Assembly (NCBI GenBank): GCA_947586295.1
Contig: CANPXQ010000016.1
Location: 1 to 12,006, forward strand
Reading direction: 5' to 3'
Source: an uncultured Bacilli bacterium
GTDB taxonomy: Bacteria; Bacillota_I; Bacilli_A; RF39; UBA660
DNA: 12,006 bases
The notes under the pieces were generated by a model. The model had not been told where the DNA came from, did not search any database, and saw only the letters and a program-made list of their open reading frames with translations. This document shows positions 8,238-12,006 of this stretch, piece by piece. Every line of letters begins with the position of its first letter. Within the stretch, counting starts at the first letter, position 1. The position numbers were made by a program, and so were the translations under genes.

Positions 8238-9086
8238 TATTTTGTATGTAGTAGTTCCCTGCTATAACGAAGAAGAAGTTTTAAGGGAAACTACTAAAAA
8301 GTTAAAAGTGAAATTGCAAAAGTTCATCAAGAAGAAAAGTTATTTACGGGTATTTCTTTATCTCGTAATAGAGGTCATCAAAATGCTTTATTAGCGGGAT
8401 TAATGACGGCGAAAGAAAAAGCAGATGTTGTTATTAGTATGGATGCTGATTTACAAGATGATATTGAAGCTATTGATAAAATGTTAGACGAATATGCTAA
8501 AGGTAGTGAAGTGGTTTATGGCGTAAGAAGTAGTCGAAAAAAAGATTCATTTTTCAAACGCTTTACAGCGAAAAGTTTTTATAAATTTATGCGTTTAATG
8601 GGCGTAGATATTGTTTATAATCATGCCGATTATCGTTTATCTAGTAAAAGAGTCTTAGATAATTTAGCTAATTACGAAGAAGTTAATTTATTTTTAAGAG
8701 GAATGTTTCCTTTAATAGGATTTAAATCGAGTATAGTTTATTATGAAAGAAAAGAAAGATTTGCGGGTAAAAGTAAATACCCTTTAAAGAAAATGTTGAA
8801 TTTTGCGTGGGACGGTATAACTTCTTTTTCCATTAAACCAATTCGTTTTGTTTTAAGTATTGGTGTAGTTATCTTTATATTAAGTTTATTTGTTTTATTA
8901 TATAGTGTTATTCGTAAATTTACAGGTAATACGGTTTCAGGTTGGACCTTTATTGTTTGTTCTATATGGATAGTTGGGGGAATAGAAATGTTTACTTTAG
9001 GTATAATAGGAGAATATATTGGCAAAATATATAATGAAACTAAAAAAAGACCACGCTATATAATTGCTATTGACTTAGATAAGTAG
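8227..9086 (+). pseudogene. GtrB/DPM1-like polyprenyl-phosphate glycosyltransferase, broken by internal deletion and frameshift
   Basis: This resembles the GT2 enzymes (GtrB, YkcC, DPM1 type) that make undecaprenyl-phosphate-sugar. The first part, from ATG 8227, reads LYVVVPCYNEEEVLRETTKKLK and then runs out of frame to a TAG at 8392-8394 (55 residues). The rest is in another frame: GISLSRNRGHQNALLAGL from about 8350, then SMDADLQDD (DAD codons 8442-8450), NHADYRL, the juxtamembrane RFAGKSKYPL, and two C-terminal helices (about 8840-8911 and 8940-9020), ending KKRPRYII. The VDDGS motif expected between the halves is absent, and the start-to-DxD distance is about 25-30 codons too short. So this is a net loss of 3n+1 nucleotides, not a slip of one base. 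The second frame first has an ATG at 8403 with no ribosome site, and a product from there would lack half the catalytic domain. A true lesion or an assembly error are both possible. Confidence 0.85.
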
Positions 9087-9092
9087 GCCTAT

Positions 9093-10520
9093 ATGAAAAA
9101 ATTTCAAAGTATTTTAAATAAATTATTTTTAGGCATTTATTTAGTTTTTATGGTAATCTGTTCTTATTTCTTTATTACGGAAAAATTAATCTTTAATGAT
9201 ATTTTATGGTCTATATTAATTTGGTTAATATTAGGAGTAGGGTTATATTTAACGCGAAATAAAAATTGTAAATTTAGTAATAAAATATTTATTCCTTTAT
9301 TAATTGGCGCTATATTTATTTATTTATTTGCGCTAGTGCTTAATATTAAGGAACCATTTAGTGACTACTTAACTTTTTATGATAATGCGAAGTATTTTGC
9401 TCTTCATAATATTTATAGTAATCCCCAATATATAAGTGTATATCCGCATTTAAATGGTTATATTATAACAGTAGGTTATTTAATGAAAATACTTACTACG
9501 AGATATAAAGTTACTATTTTACTAAATATTATAGCTATTTTTATAGGTGGTTTTATAATCTATAAAATATTTAAAATGGATAATAATAAAAATTTAAGTA
9601 AAATAGGTGTTATACTATGGTTGTATTCTCCACTTAATTATGTTTTTATTTATGCATCTATTCCAATCTGTTTTTTTCAAACTTTTCTGTTACTTAGTAT
9701 TTATGGTTTAAAAAAATTGGAAACTTTAAAAGAGGCTAAAAAAGTATATTTAATGAGTATTATCCTAGGTATAATAATAGGTATAGCGAATTTATATCGT
9801 CCTATTATGATTGTTTTTCTAATTGCTTTTGGTATTTATTTACTTTTAACTTTTCAAAATATTAAAGCTTTAAAAATGGGTCTTATTTGTTTTATTTTAA
9901 TGTTTATTCCTTATACTTTAATAAATAAAGTAAATAATCTAATAGTAAGTAAATTAAGTGGTTATGAAGTAAGTTCTTTACCAGGTTGGAATATTTATGT
10001 AGGTAGTCAAGGAGAAGATGGTTCTTGGCAAATTGCAACATCGGAAGTTTTTGAAAAATATTATTATGCTCCTGATTTTACAGTCCAAAAGTTTCATAGA
10101 GAATGTTTAAAGGAAGGTATTATAAATTATCAAAATCGTAATTTTAAAGAGAATCTAATATTTTTAAAAAACAAGTGGGCTTTTTTAGTTAGGGGAATGC
10201 CTGAGTTAAATGTTTATATATTTAATCATTTTACCCAAAATGAAAAGCAATCGGTTAGTGATACTATCAAATGGTTAACTATTATATGGTGTAGTATATG
10301 TCTTGCTCAAGCTATAGCAATTATGATCAAAAAAGCCAAAAATTTAGGTTTTAATTTATTTTTAGCGTTATTAGTTATTGGTATAACTTTAGCCCATTTA
10401 TTAATGGAAGTAAATCCGCGATATTTTATACCTGTTTATGTTCCTTTATTAATTATGGGTTTGAATAATTATGAAAAAAAGGAGGAAAAAAATGAAAAAT
10501 TGGGAAAGAAAAATAATTGA
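9093..10520 (+). CDS. GT-C-fold membrane glycosyltransferase (ArnT/PMT, GT39-like)
   Basis: A 475-residue protein with about 10-12 hydrophobic helices that looks like the GT-C superfamily. These enzymes use polyprenyl-phosphate sugars on the outer face of the membrane. The first external loop carries PFSDYLTFYDNAKYFALH, with D91 placed where the catalytic acidic residue of ArnT/PMT-type enzymes lies. Near the C-terminus, NPRYFIPVYVPLLI (R443) matches the conserved arginine-proline segment before the last helix. A hydrophilic stretch (about 290-370, with GWNIYVGSQGEDGSW) is probably external and may bind the acceptor. The start lies 6 nt after the previous gene, with only a weak TAGG site at 9084-9087, so translation may depend on coupling to the gene before it. 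The 3' end overlaps the next gene by 29 nt. The stop is TGA. Sugar and acceptor are unknown; the family call is by motif and topology. Confidence 0.75.
   Translation: MKKFQSILNKLFLGIYLVFMVICSYFFITEKLIFNDILWSILIWLILGVGLYLTRNKNCKFSNKIFIPLLIGAIFIYLFALVLNIKEPFSDYLTFYDNAKYFALHNIYSNPQYISVYPHLNGYIITVGYLMKILTTRYKVTILLNIIAIFIGGFIIYKIFKMDNNKNLSKIGVILWLYSPLNYVFIYASIPICFFQTFLLLSIYGLKKLETLKEAKKVYLMSIILGIIIGIANLYRPIMIVFLIAFGIYLLLTFQNIKALKMGLICFILMFIPYTLINKVNNLIVSKLSGYEVSSLPGWNIYVGSQGEDGSWQIATSEVFEKYYYAPDFTVQKFHRECLKEGIINYQNRNFKENLIFLKNKWAFLVRGMPELNVYIFNHFTQNEKQSVSDTIKWLTIIWCSICLAQAIAIMIKKAKNLGFNLFLALLVIGITLAHLLMEVNPRYFIPVYVPLLIMGLNNYEKKEEKNEKLGKKNN
10478..10485 (+). promoter_or_regulatory. Ribosome binding site deciding the start at 10492
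   Basis: AAAGGAGG lies 6 nt before ATG 10492. The in-frame ATG at 10471 would place this site inside the coding sequence and has no good site of its own, so 10492 is preferred. Confidence 0.8.
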
Positions 10521-11646
10521 ATTTGGAGAAAAACATTATTTATTATTAAGTTTTATTTTCATTACTTTAATTGCTTTTATAATGCGTTATAGTATGCGAA
10601 ATTATGAATCAGGAGATTTTTATTATGCTTTAAATCCTTGGTTTAATTATTTAAAAGAACACGGTTCATTAAAAGCTTTAGCAACATATCCCGGGGATTA
10701 TAATGCTCCTTATGTAACTTTATTAGCTTTATTAACTTATTTACCGTTTAATAGTTTATTTTTAATTAAAGGTTTAAGTATTATATTTGATTTTTTAATG
10801 GCCCTCGCGGCAGCTTTATTAGTTAAAGAGTTGAGTAATCATAATAAATTTTTAGAACTTATTACGTATTCTATAGTTTTAATTATTCCAACTGTTTTAT
10901 TAAATAGTGGAATGTGGGGACAATGTGATAGTATCTTTATTTTCTTTAGTATTTTATCCTTATATTTCTTAATTAAAGAAAAATATAGTTTATCATTTAT
11001 TATGTTAGGTATTTCTTTTGCTTTTAAATTACAATTTATTTTTATTTTACCTGTATATATTATTTTATATGTTTCTAAAAAGAAATTTTCTATTTTTAAT
11101 TTTTTCTTAATTCCTTTAATGGATATAGTTTTGTCTCTTCCCGCAGTTATTATGGGTATGCCTTTTAAAAAGATATTTACAGTTTATTTTGAACAATCAT
11201 TATTATATAAAGATAATTTAAATTTAAATTTCTTTAATATTTATAATTTAATTGGTAATAGTAATCAAACTATTTTTTATAGATTAGGAACCTTATTAAC
11301 TTTAACTATTTGTTTTTTAGTTTTAATCTATTGTATAAATAAAAAAATAAAATGGAATAACGAAAAAATTATTACTTTAAGTTTATGGTTTATGGTAATG
11401 ATTCCTTTTATCTTACCAGGTATGCACGAAAGATATTTATATGGAGCAGAAGTATTAGTAGTTATATATTATTTAATTTATAAGAAAAATTTATATTTAT
11501 TAATTTATTTATTATTAGCTCCTATATTAACTTATTCGCATTATTTAAATGGTTTAATGATTGAAAATGCACAATTAATAAGTATTATTTATGGTATTAT
11601 TTTAATTTATTTTACAAAATATATTTTAGAATTATTAAAAGAGTAG
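10492..11646 (+). CDS. GT-C-fold membrane mannosyltransferase-like protein (Gpi18-related)
   Basis: A 384-residue multi-pass membrane protein resembling the bacterial Gpi18-related group of GT-C glycosyltransferases. The first external loop is YESGDFYYALNPWFNYLKEHG (D42 is the likely catalytic position), followed by GDYNAPYVTLLALL. The family signature NSGMWGQCDSIF is present (W142, G143, Q144, D146). AFKLQFIFILPVYI follows, and PGMHERYLYG lies late in the protein (M311 to Y315). About ten hydrophobic helices are visible. Enzymes of this fold use polyprenyl-phosphate sugars outside the cytoplasm, so it would depend on a GtrB-type partner; the only one in this window is broken. It is the last gene of the operon, and its TAG stop is part of the -35 box of the following tRNA promoter. 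The substrate is not known, and mannose is only the family name. Confidence 0.78.
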   Translation: MKNWERKIIEFGEKHYLLLSFIFITLIAFIMRYSMRNYESGDFYYALNPWFNYLKEHGSLKALATYPGDYNAPYVTLLALLTYLPFNSLFLIKGLSIIFDFLMALAAALLVKELSNHNKFLELITYSIVLIIPTVLLNSGMWGQCDSIFIFFSILSLYFLIKEKYSLSFIMLGISFAFKLQFIFILPVYIILYVSKKKFSIFNFFLIPLMDIVLSLPAVIMGMPFKKIFTVYFEQSLLYKDNLNLNFFNIYNLIGNSNQTIFYRLGTLLTLTICFLVLIYCINKKIKWNNEKIITLSLWFMVMIPFILPGMHERYLYGAEVLVVIYYLIYKKNLYLLIYLLLAPILTYSHYLNGLMIENAQLISIIYGIILIYFTKYILELLKE

Positions 11647-11672
11647 ACATTTTAATAAAAATTTAATAGAAT
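11644..11672 (+). promoter_or_regulatory. Sigma-A-type promoter of the tRNA-Arg gene
   Basis: The -35 box is TAGACA (11644-11649, one mismatch to TTGACA), followed by a 17-nt spacer and the -10 box TAGAAT (11667-11672, one mismatch to TATAAT). The mature tRNA starts 8 nt after the -10 box, so the 5' leader would be only a few bases. The -35 box begins with the TAG stop codon of the preceding gene. Confidence 0.72.
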
Positions 11673-11680
11673 ATTGGTAA

Positions 11681-11757
11681 GTCCTCGTAGCTCAGTTGGA
11701 TAGAGCAATTGCCTCCGACGCAATAGGTCACAGGTTCGACTCCTGCCGAGGACACCA
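11681..11757 (+). tRNA. tRNA-Arg, anticodon CCG
   Basis: A full cloverleaf is visible. The acceptor stem GTCCTCG pairs with CGAGGAC, followed by discriminator A and an encoded CCA. The D arm is GCTC-loop-GAGC. The anticodon stem ATTGC/GCAAT holds the loop CTCCGAC, giving anticodon CCG, which reads the arginine codon CGG. The variable loop is AGGTC. The T arm ACAGG-TTCGACT-CCTGC has one A-C mismatch at its base. The length is 77 nt. CGG is rare in the surrounding genes (I noticed only a few, for example in the polymerase, the flippase and the second GT4 gene), so this tRNA is unlikely to serve the operon specifically. Confidence 0.95.
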
Positions 11758-11857
11758 AATTGATAAAAAACTCAGATTTTTCGAGTGAAAATAAAAAATG
11801 CATTTGTCAAGGAAACTTGCCTAAAATAAAAAAAGAACATTCGGTTTTTGCGAGTTG
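11758..11857. other. Gene-free spacer after the tRNA
   Basis: About 100 nt with no credible reading frame and no clear RNA fold. It holds a short weak stem (ACTC/GAGT around 11770-11786) and a small CAAG-GAAA-CTTG hairpin (about 11808-11819). The nearest convincing terminator for the tRNA lies just beyond it, so it is probably transcribed as a 3' trailer or contains a small unrecognised RNA. Confidence 0.5.
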
Positions 11858-11892
11858 AATGCCTACTCACTATATTGTGTTAGGCATTTTTT
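11858..11892 (+). terminator. Intrinsic terminator
   Basis: AATGCCTA (11858-11865) pairs perfectly with TAGGCATT (11881-11888). Inside, CAC/GTG can extend the stem, and a run of six T (11887-11892) closes it. It most likely ends the tRNA-Arg transcript and any read-through from the polysaccharide operon. Confidence 0.82.
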
Positions 11893-11896
11893 ATTA

Positions 11897-11925
11897 AAGG
11901 AGTCTATATTCTTAGGCTTCTTTTT
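11897..11925 (+). terminator. Second intrinsic terminator in tandem
   Basis: AAGGAGTCT (11897-11905) pairs with AGGCTTCTT (11914-11922) through nine base pairs, two of them G-U, around an 8-nt loop. T residues run to 11925. It starts only 5 nt after the first terminator. Upstream A residues (AAA at 11896-11898) allow weak function for a convergent transcript as well. Confidence 0.6.
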
Positions 11926-11956
11926 CTATACATAACTAATAATTAAATATAATATT

Positions 11957-11986
11957 TTGTCAAAAAAAGTAAAGTTTTTCTAAACT
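11957..11986 (+). promoter_or_regulatory. Possible promoter for a gene beyond the window
   Basis: TTGTCA (11957-11962) and TAAACT (11981-11986) are separated by 18 nt, each with one or two mismatches to the sigma-A consensus. A short inverted repeat, AGTTT-TTCT-AAACT, overlaps the -10 box. In such AT-rich DNA this pattern can arise by chance, so the call is tentative. Confidence 0.35.
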
Positions 11987-12006
11987 AAAAACGGTCGCTT
12001 GATATA

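Noticed and set aside
8290..8350. Programmed ribosomal frameshift in the GtrB-like gene
   Set aside because: A frameshift alone would not restore the protein, because about 25-30 codons including VDDGS are absent. No convincing slippery site with a downstream structure is visible.
8741..9025. Minus-strand open frame opposite the 3' half of the GtrB-like gene
   Set aside because: The plus strand encodes a conserved membrane tail here. The minus frame has no ribosome site and low-complexity composition.
8403..9086. A complete 227-residue glycosyltransferase starting at ATG 8403
   Set aside because: The family domain clearly begins upstream (SRNRGHQNALLAG at about 8350 is in the same frame before this ATG), no ribosome site precedes 8403, and the first catalytic half would be missing.
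10471..10491. Earlier ATG start for the last GT-C gene
   Set aside because: The strong AAAGGAGG site at 10478-10485 points to the ATG at 10492.
10518..10520. TGA read as tryptophan (mycoplasma-type code)
   Set aside because: No gene in the window has an in-frame TGA before its natural end, tryptophan is regularly TGG, and read-through here would add out-of-family residues.
11799..11825. Tiny open frame after the tRNA (ATG near 11799, eight codons)
   Set aside because: Too short, with no ribosome site and no sign of coding.
1..12006. CRISPR array, insertion sequence, prophage or defence system
   Set aside because: No regularly spaced repeats, transposase motifs, terminal inverted repeats, integrase or nuclease-like proteins were found. 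All large frames belong to the polysaccharide operon.

Overview
This window is very AT-rich, with short polypurine ribosome binding sites (AAGGAG type), A/T-ending codons and tightly packed genes. That points to a low-GC Firmicutes/Bacilli-type or Mycoplasmatota-related genome. The genetic code looks standard rather than mycoplasmal: tryptophan is written TGG, no gene needs TGA as a sense codon, and one gene ends in TGA. I cannot name the genus; gut RF39/Erysipelotrichia-like lineages would fit, but this is only an impression.

Positions 1 to 11646 form one co-directional (+) block of ten genes with overlaps or gaps of at most about 20 nt, almost certainly one operon that begins upstream of the window. 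It encodes a Wzx/Wzy-type cell-surface polysaccharide pathway. In order: a 5'-truncated polyprenyl-phosphate HexNAc-1-phosphate transferase (TagO/WecA-like, the initiating enzyme), a PAPS-type sulfotransferase, a Wzy-like polymerase, a Wzx-like flippase, and three intact cytosolic glycosyltransferases (GT4, GT2, GT4). These are followed by a polyprenyl-phosphate glycosyltransferase (GtrB/DPM1-like) broken by an internal deletion plus frameshift, and two multi-pass GT-C-fold membrane glycosyltransferases.

Read as a pathway: the first enzyme loads a sugar phosphate onto undecaprenyl phosphate, three cytosolic transferases extend it to perhaps a tetrasaccharide, Wzx flips it and Wzy polymerises it outside. 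The sulfotransferase may add sulfate. The GtrB-like enzyme would have supplied undecaprenyl-phosphate-sugar for one or both GT-C enzymes acting on the outer face of the membrane. The break in GtrB is the most notable anomaly here.

Positions 11647 to 12006 hold a tRNA-Arg(CCG) gene with its own good promoter, whose -35 box overlaps the stop codon of the last operon gene. After it come about 100 nt without a recognisable gene, two tandem intrinsic terminators and a possible promoter pointing out of the window. I see no CRISPR array, insertion sequence, toxin-antitoxin pair or phage gene, and no clearly undescribed system. The interest lies in the sulfation gene, the damaged GtrB and the paired GT-C genes.
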